From Candidatus Bipolaricaulota bacterium (GTDB lineage: Bacteria; Bipolaricaulota; Bipolaricaulia; UBA7950; UBA9294), in the NCBI GenBank assembly GCA_023132545.1, contig JAGLYB010000017.1, positions 1 to 13,669 of the forward strand: DNA of 13,669 nucleotides. The letters run 5' to 3'. Shown in pieces: positions 1 through 6,418 of the stretch. Each line of letters begins with the position of its first letter. Positions within the stretch are counted from its first letter, which is position 1. The position numbers and the translations under genes are program-made. Below the pieces are notes generated by a model. It was not told the DNA's origin and searched no databases. It saw nothing but the letters and a program-made list of their open reading frames with translations.

Positions 1-69
1 CACGCACCACACCAATCCAACAAGTAGATACAGAATGCTGCGGGGGCCCACTGCGACACGGCGAATCAT
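1..69 (-). CDS. N-terminus of a membrane protein (partial, runs off left edge)
   Basis: The first 23 codons of a minus-strand gene are visible. The ATG overlaps the TGA of the thioredoxin-like gene upstream as ATGA, which implies translational coupling and a shared operon. The start reads MIRRVAVGPRSILYLLVGLV, basic residues followed by a hydrophobic stretch, as in a first transmembrane helix or a signal peptide. Thioredoxin-fold proteins with a membrane anchor are often encoded next to a CcdA/DsbD-type thiol electron carrier, so that is a reasonable guess. Too little is visible to assign a family. Confidence 0.6.
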   Translation of the reverse strand, partial: MIRRVAVGPRSILYLLVGLVWCV

Positions 70-539
70 TGCAGCAGCCACACAGAGAGGACGAGAGCAA
101 CAACGAGGATGGTAGCCAACGTGATCCATGGGAATGGCTTTTCGTTGATTCTCGCAATCGGAGAGTCACATCCATTGAAAACGCAATTACGCACCGTGGA
201 TCGCAGTAACAATTCCTTATCCCGTCCGATCCCGACAATGCCTTGATCACCGACAAAGATAATCGGGAACGTGGCGGGAAAGATCCCGTACTTGGTGGAC
301 AGTGACCACATCAGATCTGCTGCCCCAGTTTCTTGTTCTTCGATATGAACGATGACCAACCCACGATACAGCTCTTGAAGCTCTTCCAACAGATCGTCCA
401 TGTGGCGGCAATCGTTACATTCCTCACGATAGAACACCACTACGTCTGGAAGTGCGTCTGCGGCAAGAACTCCCCATGCAGACGAAAGGAGAAATATAAG
501 AGCCAGCAAGCCAAGAATGTGATTGTTCGTTCGCAGCAT
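66..539 (-). CDS. Membrane-anchored thioredoxin-fold protein (CxxC)
   Basis: This is a 157-residue extracytoplasmic thiol-redox candidate. Residues 1-27 form a signal peptide or N-terminal anchor. A thioredoxin fold follows, with beta strand VVVFYREE leading into the CNDC active site at residues 41-44, and the cis-proline loop TFPIIFVGD with Pro92. A second cysteine pair (C119 and C124) lies after the fold and could form a structural or regulatory disulfide. Residues 138-156 are a C-terminal transmembrane helix, so the domain probably faces the periplasm while tethered. The start is an ATG preceded by GAGG about 7 bases away. It lies 59 bases after the patatin-like gene on the same strand and overlaps the next gene by 4 bases. 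Reductase versus oxidase function is not decidable from sequence. Confidence 0.85.
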   Translation of the reverse strand: MLRTNNHILGLLALIFLLSSAWGVLAADALPDVVVFYREECNDCRHMDDLLEELQELYRGLVIVHIEEQETGAADLMWSLSTKYGIFPATFPIIFVGDQGIVGIGRDKELLLRSTVRNCVFNGCDSPIARINEKPFPWITLATILVVALVLSVWLLQ

Positions 540-598
540 CGTGTCACCTCGAACTGATCATGCCGCACGTTCACACCTGCCAACAAGCCGTACGTCTT

Positions 599-1549
599 CT
601 AGCCGGCGGAACTTTCCGCTAGCCTCTGACGCAGTTCAGGCAAGACAGCTTCGGCAGCACGGATTCCTTCCGCAATGCCGTCCTCGGCACGAAGGTAGCT
701 CATCATGGTGAGCGAAAGATTCGGCTGAATTAGGACATCGGGTGGCGAGAGAATCAGCTTCTGGCGTAGAACCTCCTGAAGAAGAATGGCAATTGACTGA
801 TTGAGGATGCTATACAGTCCGGGCAAGGGTCTCTCCGACTCCGGCTTTTCGCGAAAAGCTGCTTCCAGCATTTCGGTAAGACTGCTGGGAACCCAGGCCG
901 GTTGAGATAATCCTTCCTTGAGCTGATCGCCAATGCGATTCCACACGTTGCGTCCCTTGGGCGTGGTCAGTACCGGCTTGGGCGTGATGTCTACTGCAAT
1001 AACGAAATCAGCTCCCAATTCGCGGCAAACATGAATAGGCACCGGCTCGACCAATCCACCGTCCACCAACAGACGTCCTCCCAACCGCACCGGATGAAAA
1101 ATACCGGGAATGGCCGTCGATGCGCGAACTGCATCAACCAACGAACCTTCGGTCAACACCACAGACTCACCCGTATCAATATCACAAGCAACAGCTGCAT
1201 AGGGAATGTCGAGATCCTCGATGTGAGTATCCCCCAGTAGTTGAGCCAGATATTTCTTCAGTTCGTTGCCTGAACTGAGTCCTGCTCGAGGGAAGGTGGG
1301 AAGGAAGCTACGAAAAACGCGTCGTGCGCCTGTCGCCAGCCATTCCTCTTCAACCTGCTCCGTCGATATTCCGACGGCCAGCGCAGCCCCAATCAGTGAT
1401 CCAATGCTTGAGCCGGCCACAACAGAGATAGGAATGCCCTCGGCCTCCAGCACCTTGAGTACGCCCGTATGAGCAGACCCGCGGGCACCGCCGGAACCTA
1501 GGGCCAGACCGATCTTTAGCTTCGAGGTTTTACGGTTCAGAGTCGCCAT
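599..1549 (-). CDS. Patatin-like phospholipase family protein (RssA type)
   Basis: This 316-residue protein carries all signatures of the bacterial patatin family of Ser-Asp dyad lipid acyl hydrolases. The oxyanion loop GSGGARG is at residues 18-24. The nucleophile elbow GSSIG (46-50) places the serine at 48, and the catalytic aspartate is in DGG at 163-165. There is no signal peptide, so it is probably cytosolic or peripheral to the membrane, as in RssA/YchK relatives. The C-terminal third (about 200-316) is helical and not diagnostic. The likely reaction is hydrolysis of phospholipid or lysophospholipid acyl esters, but substrate is unknown. The ATG lacks a recognisable Shine-Dalgarno sequence, unlike nearly every other gene here. 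An in-frame stop lies three codons upstream, so a longer N-terminus is excluded. Confidence 0.92.
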   Translation of the reverse strand: MATLNRKTSKLKIGLALGSGGARGSAHTGVLKVLEAEGIPISVVAGSSIGSLIGAALAVGISTEQVEEEWLATGARRVFRSFLPTFPRAGLSSGNELKKYLAQLLGDTHIEDLDIPYAAVACDIDTGESVVLTEGSLVDAVRASTAIPGIFHPVRLGGRLLVDGGLVEPVPIHVCRELGADFVIAVDITPKPVLTTPKGRNVWNRIGDQLKEGLSQPAWVPSSLTEMLEAAFREKPESERPLPGLYSILNQSIAILLQEVLRQKLILSPPDVLIQPNLSLTMMSYLRAEDGIAEGIRAAEAVLPELRQRLAESSAG

Positions 1550-1631
1550 GGTGCGTCATCGTATCTCATTGTTCTGATGCTAACCATGGGTACCGCTTTC
1601 TGCGTTCACGTTTTTTTCATATAGTGTGTTG

Positions 1632-1637
1632 TATACT
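1632..1637 (+). promoter_or_regulatory. Candidate -10 element for the 1680 gene
   Basis: TATACT lies 42 bases before the ATG at 1680, in the 130-base gap between divergent genes. The region 16-17 bases upstream is a T-run rather than a good TTGACA match, so the -35 is weak. The same gap must also hold the promoter for the divergent patatin-like gene; a CACTATATG stretch on the minus strand (about 1618-1626) is a possible -10 for that. Confidence 0.35.
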
Positions 1638-1679
1638 GAGGCTTACTGCATCACGAAGTAACGTCAGATTGGAGGCTCA

Positions 1680-3044
1680 ATGAGCAAGAGAATCCAGATT
1701 GCCGCTAGGCTTGCCCTATTCGCGGTAGGCCTGTTCGCGTTGACCGCTGCAGCCCAGGAGACGTACATCGGATTACTTGGGGAAACCGTCGAATCTATTG
1801 GAATCGGAGGCGGAGAGCTCCACATCATCTCGCTTTATGATACGCCTCGTGAAGATCTCATCTACGCACCGGTTGGCGAGGACATCCAGTATGGCACTAT
1901 CAAACTCGGGAACGGTGCAGACACCCTCATTAGCATTGCTGTTCGATTGGGCCCCGAACCTCTTCTTTGGATCGACGCCAACAACAACGAGGATTTGTAT
2001 GATGATGGGGCCTCAACGCCTGACGTAATATGGTCGCAGCATAGTCGCGCGTGGTACCGAGAGATCACGGTGTCCTATTGGGAAGATGGTGCTCACTACA
2101 CATCTCCCTATGTGCTGCGTATCCAAGTAACGAAGTTCGGCAGCAACTGGGATCTTCTGTACATCGGCTTCTGCACACGCAAGGGTCTGATTCAGATCGG
2201 ACCCGCGCTGCATACTATCTGGCTCTCGGACCTGGACTCAGATGGGCTATTCAACGACTTCGAGAACCTGGCTATCGGCATCGATAACGATGGCGACGGA
2301 GTGCTATGTCTAGACTTCAGCTCGCCGGAATGGTTTTTTCAGGAGTCTCCATTTCTAGAACCCGGTATCGTTCAAATCGACAACATGTTCTATGAGCTCA
2401 TTGATGTCTCATCAGATGGTCGCTTGATCGAACTGGCCTCTTCCGATGTGAGCCTGGAGCCACTGCCGATTCTGCAAGTCGGTCATCCGGCCCCCCTTTT
2501 CACGGTAAACACAGTCACTGGCGAGAAGATCGACCTCTCAAAGTACGTGGGCCAACCGATCCTGCTGCTCTTCGCCCCCATGTTCCAACTGTACCCCGAG
2601 CATATCGACTACTGCTCCCAGCCAGAGTGGAGCGGGGATTCCGATTGCTTCTTCGGATTTGGGCAACCTAAGACACGTGGTGCCTGGCTGGCAATCGAAC
2701 GAACTCAGGAGATCATCGAGGAGGCTATCCAATGGCCGGACGACCTTGGTTTCGAGATCTTGCTCGTTGCCACCGATCTCTCGTTATTGAGCCCGGACAC
2801 GCCCACGTCACTTGACCAATTGGACCTTTCGTTTCCCATCATCTGGGATGAGGCACTTCCCATGCAATACCGAACCGCTTTCTATGGTGCTTTCGTAATT
2901 AATCATGAAGGAAGCATCGTGGCAAGAGATGGCTGGTCCTATCGCTACGATGCCACTGGCAGGCTGCTGCAAGCCGAGCTCGATCCGCTCAGTTTCCTTG
3001 AGATTAGCGAGATCCTAGCTGGGTTGTTGGAAGACGAGCTCTAG
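1680..3044 (+). CDS. Secreted protein with a cysteine-less redoxin domain
   Basis: This is a 454-residue exported protein. Residues 1-25 are a Sec signal peptide ending TAAAQ. The N-terminal half (about 26-260) is not a recognised family. It contains Asp/Asn-rich loops: DANNNEDLYDDG at 99-110, and DLDSDGLFNDFE plus DNDGDGV at 184-208, which resemble calcium-binding loops of dockerin or thrombospondin-3 type. Residues about 264-418 resemble the AhpC/TSA-redoxin fold (VGHPAPLFTVNTVTGEKIDL; GQPILLLFAP; FPIIWD; GAFVINHEGSIVARDG). Where the peroxidatic or CxxC cysteines should follow the FAP strand there is PMFQLY, so classic catalysis is unlikely; C312 and C323 occur in an insertion just after. 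GGAGG precedes the ATG by 5-6 bases. Its role is unknown; ligand binding or a chaperone-like use of the fold is speculation. Confidence 0.8.
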   Translation: MSKRIQIAARLALFAVGLFALTAAAQETYIGLLGETVESIGIGGGELHIISLYDTPREDLIYAPVGEDIQYGTIKLGNGADTLISIAVRLGPEPLLWIDANNNEDLYDDGASTPDVIWSQHSRAWYREITVSYWEDGAHYTSPYVLRIQVTKFGSNWDLLYIGFCTRKGLIQIGPALHTIWLSDLDSDGLFNDFENLAIGIDNDGDGVLCLDFSSPEWFFQESPFLEPGIVQIDNMFYELIDVSSDGRLIELASSDVSLEPLPILQVGHPAPLFTVNTVTGEKIDLSKYVGQPILLLFAPMFQLYPEHIDYCSQPEWSGDSDCFFGFGQPKTRGAWLAIERTQEIIEEAIQWPDDLGFEILLVATDLSLLSPDTPTSLDQLDLSFPIIWDEALPMQYRTAFYGAFVINHEGSIVARDGWSYRYDATGRLLQAELDPLSFLEISEILAGLLEDEL

Positions 3045-3060
3045 CCAACACAATCGCTCG

Positions 3061-3091
3061 AACGAAGTGCTCCTCGTTGGAGCGCCTCGTT
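3061..3091. terminator. Strong hairpin, probable bidirectional terminator
   Basis: A 13-base left arm (3061-3073) and a 13-base right arm (3079-3091) pair around a TCGTT loop, with one A-C mismatch and one G-U wobble. It lies 17 bases after the stop of the plus-strand gene and 57 bases beyond the stop of the minus-strand gene that converges on it. There is no long T-run on either side, so it may be a weak or factor-aided terminator. Confidence 0.5.
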
Positions 3092-3147
3092 ATTGCGTTT
3101 GTGGACCCCCGACTCTCAGATACCTGGGCTACACCGTCATCGACGCC

Positions 3148-4173
3148 CTACGAAGCGGAGTCACCATCCAACGTTTGTAGACTCAGGTCAACGCCCGCTC
3201 GCAGCTCCTTCTCAAACGCGGAGGTCTGCCGCGTTGACCTCATTCCTGCCTCTTCGTACAGGCGATGGGCTCCGGTAAGGCTGGTCGAATCGACACCCAA
3301 GCCAACGCGTTGTTGTCCTCGCTTCTTGAACTCGCGGAAGGCATGATGAAGTAACGCCAGCGCAATGCCTTGACGACGCCAAGCACGCCGTACGCCAAGC
3401 ACATCGACAAACCCCATCTCGGGGTCTTCAGAGAACTTGGGATCGCACGACGCAAGGCCCACGATCTCATCACCTGCAACGGCAAGAAACGTCAGCGTGG
3501 GATCGAATTCTTCATCGTTGCGAATCCAGTGATCCCATTGCTTGAGTTCTTCTTCGAACGGTTTATCGATGTGCCCCCAGTGATCCTGGAACGAATCCCG
3601 AAAGGCGCGAACCGTTTCTTCCAAATCCTCCTCAAGCACGAACGTTCGAACCGTAACTCCGTCCGACCAGACCGGCTCGGGAATGTCGTGCACCAGCTCG
3701 ATGGTCATCCGCCAGAAATGGCGGATGATACTGAAGCCACGCTCTCTGAATAGTGCTTGTACCGCCGTGTCTTCATCCGGGATCCCCTGCGTAACGACAA
3801 CCCGAGCCTGCGGAGGAGCCTTGACGATGGCATCGCGAGCTCGGTCCTCGATCCAGGAGAGCAACTCGTCCTCTAGTCCTTGCCCTCTGAATTCTGGATG
3901 AACCCGCAACCAGCTCCAGATCTTGATGTGCGGTTCTTCGGTGTCCCCAACTTCGGAATAACCGACGATCCGGCCATCAGTGTGGACCGCCACGCGTGTG
4001 TCCGTTTCCAGCTGAAACCCTGGCTGCCCCCACGTAAGTTCGACGTTGCGCTTGGCATCATTACTGATGCCAAAAATAGCGAGTGAATAGGCGTTGATGA
4101 TCTCACACACACCGTCGATGTTTTCGTGCGTCGCCGGGCGAATGATCCAATCGTGTTTCTGGGATGATTTCAT
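3148..4173 (-). CDS. Tandem-domain GNAT N-acetyltransferase
   Basis: This 341-residue cytosolic protein has two GNAT folds in series. The first (about 10-160) has acetyl-CoA motif A at VHPEFRGQGLEDELL (91-105), where the loop RGQGLE matches R-x-x-G-x-G/A imperfectly, and ends in LFRERGFSIIRHFWRM. The second (about 172-325) has VRRAWRRQGIALALL (261-275), a canonical pyrophosphate loop RRQGIA, followed by the Y-x-x-x-G-[MF] strand LYEEAGM. This architecture occurs in mycothiol synthase and many uncharacterised tandem GNATs; usually only one half is catalytic, and here the second is better conserved. AAGGAG lies 5 bases before the ATG. A broken small lipoprotein gene sits immediately upstream on the same strand and probably shares its promoter. 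Substrate is unknown. Confidence 0.88.
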   Translation of the reverse strand: MKSSQKHDWIIRPATHENIDGVCEIINAYSLAIFGISNDAKRNVELTWGQPGFQLETDTRVAVHTDGRIVGYSEVGDTEEPHIKIWSWLRVHPEFRGQGLEDELLSWIEDRARDAIVKAPPQARVVVTQGIPDEDTAVQALFRERGFSIIRHFWRMTIELVHDIPEPVWSDGVTVRTFVLEEDLEETVRAFRDSFQDHWGHIDKPFEEELKQWDHWIRNDEEFDPTLTFLAVAGDEIVGLASCDPKFSEDPEMGFVDVLGVRRAWRRQGIALALLHHAFREFKKRGQQRVGLGVDSTSLTGAHRLYEEAGMRSTRQTSAFEKELRAGVDLSLQTLDGDSAS

Positions 4174-4194
4174 GATGACTCCTTGCTGCTGAAC

Positions 4195-4360
4195 TCACTG
4201 GCCCCAATTCATGACAAACAGGGCCGGAGATGAAGACTTGGATGGAGTGGGGTTCTTGGATAAGTACGCCTGGGCGTTACTGAGATTGGGTAGATCTGCG
4301 TTGCCACACGCACGCCAGGAGCAAGAAGCCCACATGCTTTCTCGATTCGATTGTGGTCAT
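4195..4360 (-). pseudogene. Small lipoprotein gene disrupted by a 4-base tandem duplication
   Basis: An ATG at 4360, behind a near-perfect AAAGGAGGAG ribosome binding site, opens a frame reading MTTIESRKHVGFLLLAC and then stops after 27 codons at 4277. The sequence contains a direct repeat of 4 bases (ACGC ACGC on the plus strand, 4308-4315) exactly at the lipobox. Removing one copy restores a single 53-residue ORF: a signal peptide with lipobox LLAC followed by Gly, then a mature part GNADLPNLSNAQAYLSKN... ending VMNWGQ at 4195. That stop lies 21 bases before the tandem-GNAT start, as expected for an operon partner. The second frame could alternatively start at an ATG at 4335 without a good ribosome binding site. 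A slippage mutation, a phase-variable switch or a sequencing error would all give this picture. Confidence 0.5.
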
Positions 4361-4439
4361 TTCACTCCTCCTTTGGCACGCCGGTGGTGGCGCATTTCAC
4401 AGAGCAACTTGCCAGTACAGTGCGTCGACAATGAAGCAC

Positions 4440-4467
4440 AGTATAGCTGACAAGAACCGGTTCTCAA
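4440..4467 (-). promoter_or_regulatory. Sigma70-like promoter for the lipoprotein remnant and tandem GNAT
   Basis: On the minus strand TTGAGA (4467-4462) and TATACT (4445-4440) are 16 bases apart. The predicted start lies about 70 bases before the ATG at 4360. The -35 hexamer and the spacer are overlapped by two inverted repeats, so repression by a dimeric regulator is plausible. Confidence 0.5.
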
Positions 4468-4487
4468 CTTCATGCGGGTTTGAGAAC
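4453..4487. repeat. Overlapping inverted repeats, candidate operator
   Basis: AGAACCGGTTCT at 4453-4464 is a perfect 12-base palindrome. GTTCTCAA (4460-4467) pairs perfectly with TTGAGAAC (4480-4487) across 12 bases. The common half-site is GAGAAC/GTTCTC. Both repeats overlap the minus-strand promoter and lie upstream of the divergent zinc-ribbon gene. Confidence 0.45.
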
Positions 4488-4520
4488 AAACCATAGCCTC
4501 GCACAAGCTCCCGTTTGTTC

Positions 4521-4550
4521 TTGTAAAGTTCATGATTTTACAGAGATTAT
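4521..4550 (+). promoter_or_regulatory. Possible promoter for the zinc-ribbon gene
   Basis: TTGTAA (4521-4526) and GATTAT (4545-4550) are 18 bases apart and end 38 bases before the ATG at 4589. Both hexamers are imperfect, so this is a modest call. Confidence 0.3.
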
Positions 4551-4588
4551 CCGATAGACTTCCCCTATCATGGAGCGAGGTGATCAGG

Positions 4589-4828
4589 ATGGACTGGCTA
4601 AAACGTCTGATACAGCCCAGGAAGTGTCCAGAATGCGGCGGGCGTTTGCACAAGGTGATCGCATCGGATGAAAGCTTCTACCAAGAACGAGCGGACATGT
4701 CGTCCTCAGTGCGGATGTCAACAACGCCGTCAGGATACATACGCCGCATCATGTTCATCCCCGTCTACCTGGAGTGCGAGAAGTGTGACTACCGTGTGCG
4801 CATTCGGAATATCCGAACGCGAGCCTAA
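4589..4828 (+). CDS. Small zinc-ribbon protein
   Basis: This is a 79-residue protein beginning MDWLKRLIQP. Two CxxC knuckles, CPECGG at 13-18 and CEKC at 63-66, are separated by about 46 residues and should bind one zinc ion. The stretch between (about 19-60) is polar and then hydrophobic (IMFIPVYLEC), and the C-terminus is Arg-rich (RVRIRNIRTRA), suggesting nucleic-acid or protein contact rather than catalysis. The start at 4589 is chosen over an upstream in-frame ATG at 4532 because GGAGCGAGG lies 8 bases before it. It converges on the FmdE-family gene with 59 bases between. No named family is recognised. Confidence 0.75.
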   Translation: MDWLKRLIQPRKCPECGGRLHKVIASDESFYQERADMSSSVRMSTTPSGYIRRIMFIPVYLECEKCDYRVRIRNIRTRA

Positions 4829-4887
4829 TCGCAGCAGTCTGGACGTTCATTAAGAAATGGCAGCAACCGTTCGGGCGATGCTGGAAC

Positions 4888-5430
4888 CTACGGTGTCCGG
4901 TTCCCATGCTCTTGCTCCCAGCACGGGATACAGAGCCTTCGCTCCCCGGATTTTTTAACACGCGTTGCCATCACACGTTCTCCGCAATCATCGCATCGAA
5001 CAGACTCATGAATGCGCGCCTTCGCAGGTTCATCGATAGTCACTGCTCGAACGCTTACGATCTCTTCCTCATGCGCCCCCAGAATCCAACGAACGCGGGC
5101 GTCTCGATCTCCGCCAACCCTTTCTGGGACAGGCAGCTCGTTCCAAGCGATGCGAACGCCGATCCCTGTTCGACGAGAGTACAGCGTGTACACGGATTTC
5201 CCGTAGTCATGAAAAATAAGATTGCCCTTGCCGAACGTGCATCCCGTTAGAAATTGAAGCGCATCCACACCACAGGCATCGTTTTCAACAATGGCAACAA
5301 GTTCTTCGTCCTTCGCCCGTATTTCTTTCAATGCGGCCAGACCCGCCAGCGCCATGCGATAGCCAATGGCCAATCCGGGACAGACGTGCCCGTGAAATCC
5401 AACAACCTCTTCGAATGGGACCTTAGGCAT
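4888..5430 (-). CDS. FmdE family protein with C-terminal zinc ribbon
   Basis: This 180-residue protein matches the FmdE family (formylmethanofuran dehydrogenase subunit E-like). The hallmark GFHGHVCPGL is at residues 11-20 (His13, His15, Cys17), followed by NDACGVDALQFLTGCTFGKG (50-69), where the Cys/Asp cluster is thought to bind metal. Residues 146-170 form a zinc ribbon (CDDC ... CIPC). This is the full-length arrangement. In methanogens FmdE accompanies Mo/W formylmethanofuran dehydrogenase, but in bacteria it is usually stand-alone, in anaerobes, with unproven function, sometimes linked to molybdopterin or metal handling. No other fmd/fwd gene is here. The ATG has no clear Shine-Dalgarno sequence; TAAACT 12 bases upstream could be a -10 giving a very short leader. 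Confidence 0.88.
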   Translation of the reverse strand: MPKVPFEEVVGFHGHVCPGLAIGYRMALAGLAALKEIRAKDEELVAIVENDACGVDALQFLTGCTFGKGNLIFHDYGKSVYTLYSRRTGIGVRIAWNELPVPERVGGDRDARVRWILGAHEEEIVSVRAVTIDEPAKARIHESVRCDDCGERVMATRVKKSGERRLCIPCWEQEHGNRTP

Positions 5431-5454
5431 GATGTATTGTGGAGTTTACCGCGT

Positions 5455-5625
5455 TCAGAAGGACACCGCAGCTCTTCGACCGTTCACAAAACCCCTTCGG
5501 GAATCTACTCCGCTGTACTCTGCGAGGGCAGTAGGGATCCCATCCAACTGGTCTCGGGCAATAGGCAAGACGATGCCTTCACATTTCTGCCACACGTTTG
5601 GCCAACGGTCGTCAAGACTCGCCAT
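5455..5625 (-). CDS. Possible 56-residue protein upstream of the FmdE gene
   Basis: A short ORF fills most of the 259-base gap between two divergent genes. It starts MASLDDRWPNVWQKCEGIVL and ends RRAAVSF, 24 bases before the FmdE start on the same strand. The residue mix looks protein-like, with alternating charged and hydrophobic positions and no low-complexity runs. It lacks a recognisable ribosome binding site, and an in-frame TGA lies two codons upstream. It may be a real small protein, the remnant of a larger gene, or chance. Confidence 0.3.
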   Translation of the reverse strand: MASLDDRWPNVWQKCEGIVLPIARDQLDGIPTALAEYSGVDSRRGFVNGRRAAVSF

Positions 5626-5640
5626 TACAGTTCACAGCAT

Positions 5641-5659
5641 GAGGAGTTGAATGCTCCTC
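5641..5659 (+). other. Leader hairpin before the ABC operon
   Basis: GAGGAG (5641-5646) pairs perfectly with CTCCTC (5654-5659) around TTGAATG. It sits 18 bases before the operon's AGGAGG at 5678-5683. It carries an alternative GAGGAG/ATG start pair (ATG 5651, in frame with the gene), which the hairpin would mask. Confidence 0.3.
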
Positions 5660-5689
5660 GAATTCATGAAGGCTAGCAGGAGGACATTG

Positions 5690-6409
5690 ATGAAACGAAC
5701 GAACCTCTTTCGAATTGCCGTCGCCCTGTTCCTGGTCGGTGCGCTCGCATCAGTCGGAGCAACAGAAGGGCTGGCACAAGAAACTGATCCCAAGGATGCT
5801 GGAGAACAAGGCGGCCGAACTTCTCAGGTTGATCTGTTCGCTGGCACTGGTTACACAGGCGGATACTTAAAATACTCATACAGGGTATCTCGCGAAGGTA
5901 TCGAGGGGTACTCGATCACAACAACGGAAATCATTCCAGAAGAGAACGGCATGTATCGGATGGAGTCATCCAGTACGAATATCGTTCCGCTGGACAGCGT
6001 CACCATCTCGTTTTTTGGAATTGCGCTACGTGGCTTGGGCTTCCGCGTGCCAACAGCCACAGGCGGGACTGTAGACCTATCACCGCTGACAGCGATAGAA
6101 AATGAGATTCTCGAACCCAATCGTGAATACGTCTTGCCGGATGGTGGATTCCTTGTTGCAGGGGACTCCGGGAATATCGCTGGACTCGATGTTGTGTATG
6201 CGACTTATACACACGCCGATTTCACCAACGTCCGCGTCAATCTCGCCATGCCTGTCGATCTCGCCATTCGAAACCTTCTTCCCCTCTTTCCTTTCCTGCA
6301 GCTCGAATACGAAAGCGACGAATTGCCGGAAGAAGGAGCAAGCGATGATCATCAAATGATGCGGAGTTTCAGCAAGACCGAGCTAATCGAATTCATCTAT
6401 AAGCCGTAG
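5690..6409 (+). CDS. Secreted protein of unknown family, first gene of ABC operon
   Basis: This is a 239-residue exported protein. MKRTNLFRIAVALFLVGALA begins a Sec signal peptide ending near GLAQ (29-30); there is no lipobox cysteine. The mature part is rich in beta-prone stretches (YLKYSYRV, YSITTTEIIP, YVLPDGGFLVAG, VVYATYTHADF) and contains no cysteines. It has none of the coiled-coil or lipoyl/barrel features of MacA-type adaptors, and no family is recognised. The start at 5690 is chosen because AGGAGG precedes it by 6 bases and it gives a clean signal peptide; ATG 5651 would add 13 residues. Its TAG stop lies inside the ribosome binding site of the ABC ATPase, so the two are co-translated. 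It is inferred to be a periplasmic partner or substrate of the transporter. Confidence 0.8.
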   Translation: MKRTNLFRIAVALFLVGALASVGATEGLAQETDPKDAGEQGGRTSQVDLFAGTGYTGGYLKYSYRVSREGIEGYSITTTEIIPEENGMYRMESSSTNIVPLDSVTISFFGIALRGLGFRVPTATGGTVDLSPLTAIENEILEPNREYVLPDGGFLVAGDSGNIAGLDVVYATYTHADFTNVRVNLAMPVDLAIRNLLPLFPFLQLEYESDELPEEGASDDHQMMRSFSKTELIEFIYKP

Positions 6410-6418
6410 GAGGCCATC

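Noticed and set aside
4211..4450. 79-codon plus-strand ORF before the zinc-ribbon gene
   Set aside because: No ribosome binding site; antisense to the lipoprotein remnant and its promoter, and no family likeness.
4532..4588. Upstream ATG of the zinc-ribbon gene
   Set aside because: It lacks a ribosome binding site and would translate through the good one at 4572-4580; the start at 4589 is preferred.
4357..4653. 98-codon minus-strand ORF overlapping the zinc-ribbon gene
   Set aside because: It is antisense to a convincing zinc-ribbon gene, has no ribosome binding site and an unnatural residue mix; the real signal on this strand is the lipoprotein remnant starting at 4360.
4861..4883. CAGCA...TGCTG as a terminator between the zinc-ribbon and FmdE genes
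   Set aside because: Only five pairs around a 13-base interior and no T-run; too weak to call.
5254..5676. 140-codon plus-strand ORF across the FmdE gene and the gap
   Set aside because: Most of it is antisense to the FmdE gene, and the remainder shows no protein-like pattern or ribosome binding site.
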